This document shows, one piece after another, positions 17,067-26,206 of a stretch of DNA of 64,000 bases. The stretch is from NCBI RefSeq assembly GCF_019203985.1, contig NZ_JAGSPD010000012.1, positions 1 to 64,000 of the forward strand. The letters are read 5' to 3'. The notes beneath the pieces were generated by a model. It worked only from the letters and a program-made list of their open reading frames with translations, did not search any database and was not told where the DNA came from. The stretch comes from Winogradskyella luteola. Its GTDB lineage: Bacteria; Bacteroidota; Bacteroidia; Flavobacteriales; Flavobacteriaceae. A program made the translations under genes and the position numbers. How positions within the stretch are numbered: position 1 is the stretch's first letter; each line of letters starts with the position of its first letter.

Positions 17067-17810
17067 TTCTACGGCAATATTTTTCAGTTCAATTTTAGAT
17101 AAAAGTTTTAGTTGATTATTTTCAAATGCCTTTCCTAAATCAACAAGTTTTGTTGATGTATCCTCTGTCTTATAATTGTTGTAATCCACAAAACGTAAAC
17201 CATTTACGTAGCGCTCATTATAAGCTTCTCTAAAGCGCATCCCTTTTCCGTCATCTTCATTGTATGAATACGCTAGATAATCGACCTTAAATGATTTCTT
17301 ATCAACCCAGTAGACAAATACATCCTCAAAGTCTTCGCCTCCGCCTTCTTCTTTAAAGGTAACTTTAATTTTATAATACGTTCTATCCTTAATTTGCTCC
17401 TCGCCAAGTAAAGCTTTTTTCACGGCTTTAGCATTTAAGCCATAGGGAAGTGAAGCAAAATATTGAACAGAGTTGATACTACTTGAATATTTTGTCTTCA
17501 TACTATCTGCAACATTAATTTTGAGCACGCCTTCCCTAGTTCTTTCGAACCCATCATTTGATAGTACATCATGAATCTCAGTTAAATCATCATTAAACCT
17601 TCTCTCATAGTGATAATGACCTCTATTTCTATGAATGATATATTCCATTTCCCTAAAATCAAAACGGACTATAGAATTTTCAAACTTTTCACTACCAGAA
17701 ACTTCAATAGATTTACTGATAATTTCCTCAGCAGATAAGAGTTCAATTTTCGGCTTATTATTGCAGCTAAACATTATAAAAGCCATCAAAACAATCAATG
17801 AATATTTCAT
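17049..17810 (-). CDS. DUF6503-type lipoprotein
   Basis: The protein is 253 residues, a lipoprotein with signal peptide and lipobox 'MFSC' (Cys16). It resembles the DUF6503 family of Bacteroidota, which has a LolA/LolB-like beta-sheet look. Features: 'AEEIISKSIEVSGSEKF', 'IVRFDFREMEY', 'YYKIKVTF', 'DVFVYWVDKKSFKVDYLAYSY' and a C-terminal 'YNNYK'. It probably sits on the inner leaflet of the outer membrane. Function unknown. The start is placed at the Met that begins the lipoprotein signal; three codons upstream another ATG exists. It overlaps the 3' end of the convergent phosphatase gene. Confidence 0.75.
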   Translation of the reverse strand: MKYSLIVLMAFIMFSCNNKPKIELLSAEEIISKSIEVSGSEKFENSIVRFDFREMEYIIHRNRGHYHYERRFNDDLTEIHDVLSNDGFERTREGVLKINVADSMKTKYSSSINSVQYFASLPYGLNAKAVKKALLGEEQIKDRTYYKIKVTFKEEGGGEDFEDVFVYWVDKKSFKVDYLAYSYNEDDGKGMRFREAYNERYVNGLRFVDYNNYKTEDTSTKLVDLGKAFENNQLKLLSKIELKNIAVELINYL

Positions 17811-17905
17811 ATTGAGCATTTAGGTCTAAACAGTCGTAAAACTACCAATAAGTTTACGTCATTTACTTTAAGTCAATAAACTTTTTAACTTTTCACTTTA
17901 AAAAC

Positions 17906-17913
17906 TACCTTTG
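17906..17913 (+). promoter_or_regulatory. -7 box (TACCTTTG) of smpB
   Basis: A full match to TAnnTTTG ends 6 bp before the smpB ATG at 17920. A transcript from it would be almost leaderless. Confidence 0.5.
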
Positions 17914-17919
17914 CCGTTC

Positions 17920-18378
17920 ATGCAAAAAACCGTTAACATACTTAACAGAAAGGCAAAATTCCAATACGAGATATTGGATAAATATACCGCTGGCATTGTA
18001 CTTACTGGTACTGAGATTAAATCCATCAGAGCAAGCAAGGCATCCATTGCCGAAAGTTTTTGTGAGTTTAATGACCGTGGAGAACTCTTTGTCATCAATA
18101 TGACTGTTGAAGAATATGCCTTTGGCAACTATTACAACCACAAACCAAAGGCAGAACGTAAACTGTTGCTCAACAAACGTGAACTTAAAAGGCTTGAAAA
18201 AGAAGTCAACATTAAGGGCAATGCCATTATACCAACATGCTTGTTTATCAATGACAAAGGTTTAGCCAAACTCGAGATTGCACTAGCCAAAGGAAAAAAA
18301 CTCTACGATAAACGCGAAACCATAAAAGATAGAGACAACAAGCGTAATTTAGACCGTATTAAGAAAAGTTTCCGATAA
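17920..18378 (+). CDS. smpB: SsrA-binding protein SmpB
   Basis: The protein is 152 residues, the normal SmpB size. It binds tmRNA and brings it to stalled ribosomes for trans-translation. Visible: N-terminal 'LNRKAKFQYEILDKYTAGI', 'LTGTEIKSIRASKASIAES', the OB-fold core, and the basic C-terminal tail 'KRETIKDRD...RIKKSFR', which inserts into the decoding centre. The ATG at 17920 is the family start; an in-frame TTG three codons upstream overlaps the promoter box. tmRNA itself is not in this window. Confidence 0.96.
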   Translation: MQKTVNILNRKAKFQYEILDKYTAGIVLTGTEIKSIRASKASIAESFCEFNDRGELFVINMTVEEYAFGNYYNHKPKAERKLLLNKRELKRLEKEVNIKGNAIIPTCLFINDKGLAKLEIALAKGKKLYDKRETIKDRDNKRNLDRIKKSFR

Positions 18379-18535
18379 CTTTAAGATACTTATAACCTTT
18401 CTACATTTATTTTTAATCTATGTTTGAAATATCATAGGCAACCTTTTCATTCATATGCACGTCTATAAAATTAAAGGCATGGATTTTGCTACGTTAGTAA
18501 AATTTAAACCAATTGTCAACCATCAATCTAACACA

Positions 18536-20995
18536 ATGAATAAAAAACTACTCATTCTTTTCTGTATTGTTTTTAGCACAATAGCTTCAGCTCAAGTTAC
18601 AGGTACAATTACGGATGCGAAAGGAAAGGCACTTCCATTCGTTAATATCTTGGTCGAAAACACCTATAAAGGAACCACAAGTAACGACGACGGTTATTAT
18701 GAGCTCAATATTTCTCAGCCAAAAACCTACACTATAGTTTACACCTTTTTGGGTTACAAAACTGTTAAGAAAACAGTAAGCATAGATAAATTTCCTTACC
18801 AAATAAATATTACCCTAGAGGAAGAATCTGTTACACTTGGGGAAGTTGTCATAGATGCGGAAGAAAATCCTGCAGACGCTATCATAAGGCAAACCATAGC
18901 CAAACGAAAAGAAAATCTTGAAAGAATAAATTCTTTTAAAGCCGATTTTTATTCCCGTGGACTAATTCGTATTAAAGACGCTCCAGAAAAATTTATGGGT
19001 CAGGAAATAGAAATTGACGGCTTGGATTCTACCCGAACAGGAATTATATATCTTTCTGAAACTATTTCAAAAATACAATTTCTATATCCAAACAAACTCA
19101 AGGAACATATTACGGCTTCAAAAGTCAGTGGGGATAGTAATGGTTTTAGTTTTAATAATGCTAGTGATGTTGATTTTAATTTCTATAACAATACCATTGA
19201 GTTTGGTAATGAAATTGTTTCACCAATAGCCAATAACGCCTTTGGTTATTATCGTTATAAATTAGAAGGTGTATTTTATGATGAACGTGGCAACCTTGTA
19301 AATAAAATTAATGTTATTCCAAAACGTAAAAATGATCCTGTGTTTTCCGGTAGTATTTATATTGTTGAAGACCAATGGACATTATATGCAGTAGAACTTG
19401 ATATCACAGGTGTGCAGGCTCGCATTCCTGCCGCAGATTTATTGTCTATAAAACAAACATTTTCGTATTCTGAAGACACTAATTTCTGGGCTCTGATATC
19501 GCAAAGTCTAGATTTTAGTTATAAATTTTTAGGATTTAAGGGTGATGGACGTTTTACTGCCGTTTATAGTAATTACGAATTTAACCTACCGTTGACAAAA
19601 AAAGACTTTGGTCCAGAAATCGTGGCATTTGAAAATGAAGCCAATAAAAAAGATTCTTTATTCTGGAATACAGTTAGACCAGTACCGCTTACAGTTGAAG
19701 AACGTACAGATTACACAAAGAAAGACAGTATTCAAATGGTTAAGGAGTCTAAACCTTATTTAGATTCTTTAGATGCTGCAAAAAATACATTTAAGCTTGG
19801 TGATGTTTTAGGTTACACTTACCAGAATTCGCATAAAGATTTTCGTTTGGGGTACAACATTCCTATTGGTGGAATTCAATTTAATACTGTTCAAGGTTAT
19901 ACCGCAGAAGCCAACCTATTCTTTACCAAGAATTATGATGAATTTAAGCGATTCTTTAGAGCCAATGCCGATTTACAATATGGTTTTTCCGATAAACGCT
20001 TAAGAGCTACAGGGTCGCTAACTTATAAATTCAATAATACCAATCGCCGAACTTTAACGCTTTCTGGTGGTGTAAGTACAGAACAGTTTAACCCTTCAGA
20101 TCCTATTACACCATTTATTAATTCAATTAGCACCTTATTTTTTGAAGATAACTATATTAAGTTGTACGACAAAAGCTATTTACAACTCAATTATTCTGAA
20201 GAATTATTCAATGGATTTAGATTATTTTCAAGCTTAAGTTACGAACGCAGAAAAGCTTTGTTCAATACGACAGATCAGGTATTTATCAATGAAGATAATG
20301 ATGTTTACACCAGCAATAATCCTTTAGATGAAACAGCTTATGAAATAGCCCCATTTGAAACTCATAATATTCTAAAAGCCAACGTTACAGCACAAATTAA
20401 TTTTGGACAAAGATACTTAAGTTACCCAGATAGTAAATTCAATGTTGGGAGCGATACCTACCCAACTTTGGTATTGAGTTATGAGAAGGGATTTGGTGCC
20501 ACCAATAACGATTATAATTTTGACCAAGTCAAAGCACGGTTGTACCAGTCCTTCAATATTGCCAACAAAGGCCGTTTTAGATATAACATTAGAGCGGGTA
20601 AATTCTTTAATGCCGATGATATAGCTTTTATGGATTACCAACACTTTAATGGTAATCAAACCCATGTGAGCACTCAGGGTAATTATACTAATGTATTTAA
20701 CAACCTACCATATTATGCAGGCAGTACCAATGATACTTACTTAGAAACGCATGCCGAGCACGACTTTAATGGTTTCCTTTTGGGTAAAGTTCCATTATTG
20801 AATAAACTCAACTTTAATTTAGTTGTTGGTGCACATTTGTTAGCAACACCAGACTTTAAACCTTATCAAGAATATACCATTGGAATTGATAATATTGGTT
20901 GGGGAAAATGGCGCTTCTTACGAGTAGATTACGTAAGATCGTACCAAAGTGGATTTCAAAGTGATGCTATTTTGTTTGGGTTAAAATTCTTTTAA
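18536..20995 (+). CDS. DUF5686 outer-membrane protein with carboxypeptidase-like regulatory domain
   Basis: The protein is 819 residues. Signal peptide at 1-20 ('IASAQ'). Residues 21-110 form a carboxypeptidase D regulatory-like (PF13715) beta-sandwich: 'VTGTITDAKGKALPFVNILV' and 'GTTSNDDGYYEL'. The rest matches the DUF5686 family, with a long beta-rich body and C-terminal strands ending 'AILFGLKFF', the aromatic end typical of outer-membrane barrels. The fold is like that of TonB-linked proteins, but there is no plug domain. Role unknown; envelope-related by location. The ATG at 18536 is chosen since the signal peptide starts there. Confidence 0.88.
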   Translation: MNKKLLILFCIVFSTIASAQVTGTITDAKGKALPFVNILVENTYKGTTSNDDGYYELNISQPKTYTIVYTFLGYKTVKKTVSIDKFPYQINITLEEESVTLGEVVIDAEENPADAIIRQTIAKRKENLERINSFKADFYSRGLIRIKDAPEKFMGQEIEIDGLDSTRTGIIYLSETISKIQFLYPNKLKEHITASKVSGDSNGFSFNNASDVDFNFYNNTIEFGNEIVSPIANNAFGYYRYKLEGVFYDERGNLVNKINVIPKRKNDPVFSGSIYIVEDQWTLYAVELDITGVQARIPAADLLSIKQTFSYSEDTNFWALISQSLDFSYKFLGFKGDGRFTAVYSNYEFNLPLTKKDFGPEIVAFENEANKKDSLFWNTVRPVPLTVEERTDYTKKDSIQMVKESKPYLDSLDAAKNTFKLGDVLGYTYQNSHKDFRLGYNIPIGGIQFNTVQGYTAEANLFFTKNYDEFKRFFRANADLQYGFSDKRLRATGSLTYKFNNTNRRTLTLSGGVSTEQFNPSDPITPFINSISTLFFEDNYIKLYDKSYLQLNYSEELFNGFRLFSSLSYERRKALFNTTDQVFINEDNDVYTSNNPLDETAYEIAPFETHNILKANVTAQINFGQRYLSYPDSKFNVGSDTYPTLVLSYEKGFGATNNDYNFDQVKARLYQSFNIANKGRFRYNIRAGKFFNADDIAFMDYQHFNGNQTHVSTQGNYTNVFNNLPYYAGSTNDTYLETHAEHDFNGFLLGKVPLLNKLNFNLVVGAHLLATPDFKPYQEYTIGIDNIGWGKWRFLRVDYVRSYQSGFQSDAILFGLKFF

Positions 20996-21157
20996 CTTTA
21001 TAATCTTGTCATTCTTGTAGGCCTTACTAAGTCTATTTATTTACGAGTAACAATTCCGCATCGAAATGTCAAAATTTTTAGATTCAGTTTTTACAAACAA
21101 ATCCTTAATACATTTGAGGTCTAACAATAACTCCTTATTTTTATAAAAAGAAAACAC

Positions 21158-22999
21158 ATGAAAATAGCATTCAAATCTAGTATAAGCTTATTAGGAGCCT
21201 TAGCAATATCATTCCTCGGTTTCGCCCAAGAAACTACAGAACAGGCTAAACCTATTTTTAAAGATGGTGAAGCACAAATTGTAGATGCCTTTAGCAATAC
21301 AAAAGAGTGGATACATCACGATCTTTGGGTAGAAACAGAATTTGATACCGATGGAGATGGAGAGCTAGATAGAATGCATGTTTCAGTTACTAGACCAGAA
21401 CAAACAGAAAAAGGTTTAAAGCTACCAATTATTTATGTAACCAGTCCTTATTTTGCGGGAGTTGCAGGAGATGCACCCGGAATTATGTGGGATGTTAAAC
21501 GGGAATTAAATGAAAAATCAAAAGAGCGTGTTCACCCAGAAGTGAAACGCCGTTCGGCACCACGACCAATGATTTCGTATTCACACTTAAAAAAATGGGT
21601 GCCTAGAGGTTATATTGTTGTGCATTCTTCATCTCCCGGAACCGGTTTTTCAGACGGTGCTCCAACGATAGGTGGCAAAAACGAGTCTCTTGCACCAAAA
21701 GCCGTTATCGATTGGCTGTGTGGCAGAGCAAAAGGCTTTACGGAAAGAGGCGGAAATGAGGAAGTAAAAGCCTATTGGTCTACAGGTAAAGTGGGTATGA
21801 CAGGTACATCTTATAATGGAACCTTACCATTAGCTGCAGCAACAACTGGAGTTGATGGCCTGGAAGTCATTATCCCAATTGCACCAAATACATCATACTA
21901 TCATTATTATCGTTCTAACGGATTAGTTCGCTCACCTGGTGGTTATTTGGGAGAAGATATAGACGTGCTCTACGATTTTGTACACAGCGGTGATGAAGAC
22001 AAACGTGCCCGTAACAATGAAGCAATTCGCGATACAGAGATGATGAACAATATGGACAGGCAAACTGGCGATTATAACGATTGGTGGGCAGAACGCGATT
22101 ATCTTAACCAAATGGATAATATGAAAGCAGCTTTACTGATGTCGCATGGATTTAACGATTGGAATGTAATGCCAGAGCACAGTTACCGCATATACAAAGC
22201 TGCAAAAGAAAAAGGATTGCCTGCACAAATTTACTACCACCAAAATGGACATGGTGGCCCACCTCCTACTCCTATGATGAATAAATGGTTCACCAAATAT
22301 CTACATGGTATTGACAATGGTGTTGACAGAGAAAAACATAAAGCTTATATCGTTAGGGAAAATGATGACCGGCAAAAACCAACTGCATATTTAGATTATC
22401 CAAATCCTAGTGCAAAAGCTGTTACTCTAAATTTGAGTCTTGGCGAAACGACAGTCGGAGGTTTAACTTTAGACCGAGGTGTTGAAGCTGAAGAAACTTT
22501 AACAGATGATGTCTCTTTTTCTGGTAAGGACTTAGCAAAATCGAAAAAATCAGAAAATAGATTGCTATATGTAACACCAAAATTAAAAAATGATTTACAC
22601 ATTTCTGGTGTTCCCAAGGTGAGCATTACATTATCCTCTAATAAACCAGCTGCAAATCTCTCGGTTTGGTTGGTATCACTACCTTGGCAAGAAGACAGTA
22701 CTACAAAAATTACAGATAATATCATTACCAGAGGTTGGGCAGATCCAAAAAACCATAAATCCTTAACTGACGAAGAGGATTTAGTACCTGGTCGCTCTTA
22801 CACAATAAATTTTGATTTACAGCCAGATGACCAAATCATAAAAGCGGGTCAACAAATTGGATTCATGATATTCTCAAGCGACCAAGAGTTTACCATTCAC
22901 CCAAAAGCAGGAACAGAATTAACCATCAAATTAGATAAAACACATTTGACACTACCAATAGTTGGTGGCGAAGAAGCTTACAAAAATGTGATGGATTAA
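21158..22999 (+). CDS. Secreted X-Pro dipeptidyl-peptidase (S15/CocE family)
   Basis: The protein is 613 residues with a signal peptide (1-22, 'FLGFAQ'). It has an alpha/beta-hydrolase domain of the S15/CocE-NonD type: the nucleophile Ser in 'GMTGTSYNGTL', an Asp in 'SHGFNDWNV', and the His in 'YHQNGHGG'. A C-terminal jelly-roll domain (about 420-613) resembles the PepX_C/X-Pro family C-terminal domain. The likely reaction is release of Xaa-Pro dipeptides from peptides or hydrolysis of esters or amides. Secreted, probably periplasmic. Its 3' end overlaps the convergent pcm by 4 bp. Confidence 0.88.
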   Translation: MKIAFKSSISLLGALAISFLGFAQETTEQAKPIFKDGEAQIVDAFSNTKEWIHHDLWVETEFDTDGDGELDRMHVSVTRPEQTEKGLKLPIIYVTSPYFAGVAGDAPGIMWDVKRELNEKSKERVHPEVKRRSAPRPMISYSHLKKWVPRGYIVVHSSSPGTGFSDGAPTIGGKNESLAPKAVIDWLCGRAKGFTERGGNEEVKAYWSTGKVGMTGTSYNGTLPLAAATTGVDGLEVIIPIAPNTSYYHYYRSNGLVRSPGGYLGEDIDVLYDFVHSGDEDKRARNNEAIRDTEMMNNMDRQTGDYNDWWAERDYLNQMDNMKAALLMSHGFNDWNVMPEHSYRIYKAAKEKGLPAQIYYHQNGHGGPPPTPMMNKWFTKYLHGIDNGVDREKHKAYIVRENDDRQKPTAYLDYPNPSAKAVTLNLSLGETTVGGLTLDRGVEAEETLTDDVSFSGKDLAKSKKSENRLLYVTPKLKNDLHISGVPKVSITLSSNKPAANLSVWLVSLPWQEDSTTKITDNIITRGWADPKNHKSLTDEEDLVPGRSYTINFDLQPDDQIIKAGQQIGFMIFSSDQEFTIHPKAGTELTIKLDKTHLTLPIVGGEEAYKNVMD

Positions 23000-23637
23000 T
23001 TTTTATCCTCTAATAAAGGTACAAATCGAAATTCGCCAAATTCATGTTTTTCAAATTCCTTTGGACCTTTTCTTATAAACATGGTCATCACCTGTACATC
23101 ATTGCCCACAGGAATAACCAACCTTCCACCTACTTTTAATTGACTTAAAAGCGGATTGGGTACAAACGGTGCGCCAGCTGTAACGATTATACTACTAAAA
23201 GGAGCTTCTTCAGGTAAGCCCTTATAACCATCACCAAAGATGAGTTTCTTAGCTCTATATCCTATTTTGGGTAGAAATTTAGAGGTCTTTTTAAATAGTT
23301 CTTGCTGACGTTCTATACTGTAAACTTTAGCACCAAGTTCAATTAAAACTGCACATTGATAACCACTTCCTGTCCCTATTTCGAGTACTTTATCACCAGA
23401 GTTTATTTGTAATAATTCTGATTGAAAAGCCACGGTGTAAGGCTGAGAAATAGTTTGGTCTGCTGCAATAGGAAAAGCCTTATCAACATAAGCATGGTCA
23501 ATAAATCCAGAGTCCATAAATAGATGCCTTGGAATTTTACCTATCGCTTTTAAAACAGATTCATCTTTAATTCCTTTTCTAACCAGTGTATCAACCAATT
23601 GCTGGCGCATGCCTTTATGCTTAAATGTATCTTTCAA
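22996..23637 (-). CDS. pcm: Protein-L-isoaspartate O-methyltransferase
   Basis: The protein is 213 residues. The enzyme methylates isoaspartyl residues in damaged proteins with S-adenosylmethionine, starting their repair. Visible: 'KIPRHLFM', 'AFPIAADQTISQPYTVA' (substrate-binding loop), and SAM motif I 'VLEIGTGSGYQCAVL'. The best start is a TTG codon at 23637, giving the conserved flavobacterial N-terminus 'MKDTFKHKGMRQQL'; the first ATG would remove nine residues. Convergent with the X-Pro peptidase gene (4-bp overlap). Confidence 0.93.
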   Translation of the reverse strand: MKDTFKHKGMRQQLVDTLVRKGIKDESVLKAIGKIPRHLFMDSGFIDHAYVDKAFPIAADQTISQPYTVAFQSELLQINSGDKVLEIGTGSGYQCAVLIELGAKVYSIERQQELFKKTSKFLPKIGYRAKKLIFGDGYKGLPEEAPFSSIIVTAGAPFVPNPLLSQLKVGGRLVIPVGNDVQVMTMFIRKGPKEFEKHEFGEFRFVPLLEDKN

Positions 23638-23756
23638 ATCTTAGTTTAGTTTCACGCTAAATTAACGCAAAGAAAAGCAAATTCCAATCTCAAATTTCGT
23701 TTATTAATTTCTCAGTATTTTATATTTTCTTTTTTAAATTTTTGAATCAAAACGCC

Positions 23757-23764
23757 TATTTTTG
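23757..23764 (+). promoter_or_regulatory. -7 box (TATTTTTG) of the oxidoreductase gene
   Basis: This matches TAnnTTTG, 16 bp before the ATG at 23781. A TTTG 12 bp upstream is too close for a normal -33 element, so only the -7 box is supported. Confidence 0.4.
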
Positions 23765-23780
23765 TTAAAAACTGAAAAAT

Positions 23781-24740
23781 ATGCTAAAAGCGGGTGTTCT
23801 TGGTGCTGGTCATCTCGGTAAAATTCATCTTAGATTACTCAATCAATCTGCAAAATATGAGCTTGTAGGGTTTTATGATGCTGATTCAGAAAATGCAAAA
23901 CGTGTCGTTGAGGAATTTGGCTATACATACTACGATTCCATTGATGCTTTAATCGATGCCGTAGATGTCGTTGATATTGTTACGCCTACGCTTTCTCATT
24001 ACGATTGTGCAAAAAAAGCCATTAAAAAAGGCAAGCACATTTTTATAGAAAAGCCGATTACCAATACAGTTGAAGAAGCCGAAACCATAAGAACCTTAGT
24101 GGCTGAACACGGTGTTAAAGGACAGGTTGGCCATGTGGAACGTTTTAATCCAGCATTTATTGGAGTTAAGGATAAGATTGAAAATCCTATGTTTATTGAG
24201 ACACATCGTTTGGCTGAATTTAATCCGCGCGGTACAGACGTACCAGTGGTTTTAGATTTAATGATACACGACATAGATATTATCCTTAGTGTTGTAAAGT
24301 CACCTATTAAACATATCTCGGCCAGTGGAGTTTCGGTAGTTAGCGAAACACCTGACATTGCTAATGCACGAATAGAATTTAAAAATGGCTGTGTGGCTAA
24401 TTTAACTGCTAGTCGTATCTCACTAAAAAACATGCGTAAAACACGTTTCTTTCAGAAGGATGCTTATATCTCAGTAGATTTCTTAGAAAAGAAGTGCGAA
24501 GTCGTAAAAATGAAGGATGCACCAAAAAATCCTGGCGATTTTGATATGATTCTACAGAATGCTGAAGGTGTAAAAAAACAGATCTATTTTGATAATCCTG
24601 AAATTGAAAACAATAACGCCATTTTAGACGAGCTAGAAACCTTTGCAGATGCCATTAACAACAATACTAAACCCATTGTTACCTTACACGATGGGACTGA
24701 AGCGTTACGTGTAGCCACTATGATTATTAATCAGTTTTAA
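23781..24740 (+). CDS. Gfo/Idh/MocA family NAD(P)-dependent oxidoreductase
   Basis: The protein is 319 residues. N-terminal Rossmann fold with 'GVLGAGHLGKIH', the typical 'EKPIT' motif (residues about 92-96) and the conserved 'HVERFNPA' and 'DLMIHDIDIIL' segments, in which the His and Asp sit near the catalytic Lys of the family. Such enzymes oxidise or reduce sugars or inositol-like substrates; the substrate is not clear here. The next gene is 3-hydroxybutyryl-CoA dehydrogenase, separated by two palindromic repeats. Cytoplasmic. Confidence 0.9.
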   Translation: MLKAGVLGAGHLGKIHLRLLNQSAKYELVGFYDADSENAKRVVEEFGYTYYDSIDALIDAVDVVDIVTPTLSHYDCAKKAIKKGKHIFIEKPITNTVEEAETIRTLVAEHGVKGQVGHVERFNPAFIGVKDKIENPMFIETHRLAEFNPRGTDVPVVLDLMIHDIDIILSVVKSPIKHISASGVSVVSETPDIANARIEFKNGCVANLTASRISLKNMRKTRFFQKDAYISVDFLEKKCEVVKMKDAPKNPGDFDMILQNAEGVKKQIYFDNPEIENNNAILDELETFADAINNNTKPIVTLHDGTEALRVATMIINQF

Positions 24741-24810
24741 TTCTCACTTTCGTGGGAATCTCATGATAATAACTAAAATATAAATAAACGGATTCCTGCT
24801 TTCGCAGGAA
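24741..24810. repeat. Tandem pair of short palindromic repeats
   Basis: Two hairpins lie between the oxidoreductase and hbd: TTCTCAC-TTTC-GTGGGAA (24741-24758, one G:T-type mismatch) and TTCCTGC-TTTC-GCAGGAA (24793-24810, perfect). They share stem length, the loop TTTC and the outer TTC/GAA, and fit a dispersed repeat family. A related hairpin is at 7902-7919. Confidence 0.65.
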
Positions 24811-24828
24811 CAAAAATTAAAATTTTTG

Positions 24829-25719
24829 ATGAAAAACATAGCCGTAATTGGAGCAGGAACAATGGGAAACGGAATTGCCCACACCTTTGCGCAATCTGGA
24901 TTTAAAGTTCAACTAATAGATATTAGCGAAGCCTCATTAAAACGTGGTATGGATACCATTGCTAAGAATTTAGACCGTATGGTTGCTAAAGAAAAAATCA
25001 CTGAAGCAGACAAGTCTGAAACCCTCGGCAACATTGAAACATTTACCGATACGGAATCTGGGGTGAAAAATGCTAATTTGGTCGTTGAAGCTGCAACCGA
25101 AAATATAGATTTAAAGCTTAAAATATTTAAACAATTAGATGAAGCTTGTGGAGAAAACACCATTTTGGCAACTAATACGTCTTCTATTTCAATTACACAA
25201 ATTGCTGCTGTAACGTCTCGACCAGAAAAGGTTATAGGTATGCACTTTATGAATCCTGTACCGATTATGAAATTGGTAGAGATTATCAGAGGTTATAACA
25301 CCAGTGATGATGTTACTACCACTATTATGGATTTATCTAAAAAACTTGGCAAGGTACCAACTGAGGTAAATGATTATCCAGGTTTTGTTGCAAACCGTAT
25401 TTTAATGCCAATGCTAAACGAATCTATTGAAACATTATACAATGGAGTTGCTGGTGTTGAAGAAATAGATACCGTAATGAAATTAGGTATGGCGCACCCA
25501 ATGGGACCATTACAACTCGCAGATTTCATTGGGCTAGATGTTTGTTTATCGATTCTAAACGTTATGTACGATGGGTTTAAAAATCCAAAATATGCACCTT
25601 GTCCCCTATTAGTTAATATGGTAAGAGCTGGGAAGTTGGGTATAAAATCTGGCGAAGGTTTCTATGATTATTCAGAAAGCAGAAAAGCAGAGAAAATTGC
25701 TAATCAATTTTTGAAGTAA
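24829..25719 (+). CDS. hbd: 3-hydroxybutyryl-CoA dehydrogenase
   Basis: The protein is 296 residues. N-terminal Rossmann fold 'AVIGAGTMGNGIAHTFAQSG', then 'ATNTSSISI', the catalytic His in 'VIGMHFMNPVP', and C-terminal helices including 'GFVANRILMP' and 'HPMGPLQLADFIGLDV'. It oxidises L-3-hydroxyacyl-CoA to 3-ketoacyl-CoA with NAD+ (fatty-acid oxidation or butanoate metabolism). It is a stand-alone short-chain type, without a fused enoyl-CoA hydratase. The ATG at 24829 fits the family; a TTG one codon upstream is less likely. Confidence 0.95.
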   Translation: MKNIAVIGAGTMGNGIAHTFAQSGFKVQLIDISEASLKRGMDTIAKNLDRMVAKEKITEADKSETLGNIETFTDTESGVKNANLVVEAATENIDLKLKIFKQLDEACGENTILATNTSSISITQIAAVTSRPEKVIGMHFMNPVPIMKLVEIIRGYNTSDDVTTTIMDLSKKLGKVPTEVNDYPGFVANRILMPMLNESIETLYNGVAGVEEIDTVMKLGMAHPMGPLQLADFIGLDVCLSILNVMYDGFKNPKYAPCPLLVNMVRAGKLGIKSGEGFYDYSESRKAEKIANQFLK

Positions 25720-25763
25720 AACAGTTCAAAGTATAAAGTGTGAAGCAAGCGTAACGATTTAGG

Positions 25764-26135
25764 ATGAAAGTACAAGATTTGTTAGCATATAAGAAAGGAT
25801 TTAATCTTGCAATGGAGATATACAACATTTCAAAATCTCTCCCAAAAGAAGAAACATATTCACTTACAGACCAAGTAAGACGTTCCTCTCGGAGTGTTTG
25901 TTCTAATTTATCTGAAGCTTATCGTAAAAGGAGGTATCCAAAACACTTCATAAGTAAGCTAACTGATGCTGATGCTGAAAATGGAGAAACACAAACTTGG
26001 CTAGAATTTGCATTAGCTTGTGAATACATCTCGACCAACCAATTTGATGAATTGTATAAGGCATCTATAGAGATTGCTAAACTTTTAAATTATATGATAT
26101 TAAATCCAGAAAAGTTTGGCTCAAGTGAACAATAA
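25764..26135 (+). CDS. Four-helix-bundle protein (S23/23S rRNA intervening-sequence family)
   Basis: The protein is 123 residues with the family signature: 'DLLAYKKGFNLAMEIYNISK', then 'SLTDQVRRSSRSVCSNLSEAY' and a third helix 'AENGETQTWLEFAL'. Such proteins are often encoded within insertions in 23S rRNA but are also dispersed as solitary genes; their role is unknown, perhaps nucleic-acid binding. It stands between hbd and the DUF1015 gene. Its flanks carry short low-complexity sequence. Confidence 0.9.
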   Translation: MKVQDLLAYKKGFNLAMEIYNISKSLPKEETYSLTDQVRRSSRSVCSNLSEAYRKRRYPKHFISKLTDADAENGETQTWLEFALACEYISTNQFDELYKASIEIAKLLNYMILNPEKFGSSEQ

Positions 26136-26206
26136 TTATGAAAATATTCAAATATTAGTAGAAATCGTACTATCCACTTATTACGTTACACTTAAAACTA
26201 ACAAAA

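Noticed and set aside
25764..26135. Four-helix-bundle gene as evidence of an rRNA operon
   Set aside because: No 16S or 23S rRNA sequence lies nearby.
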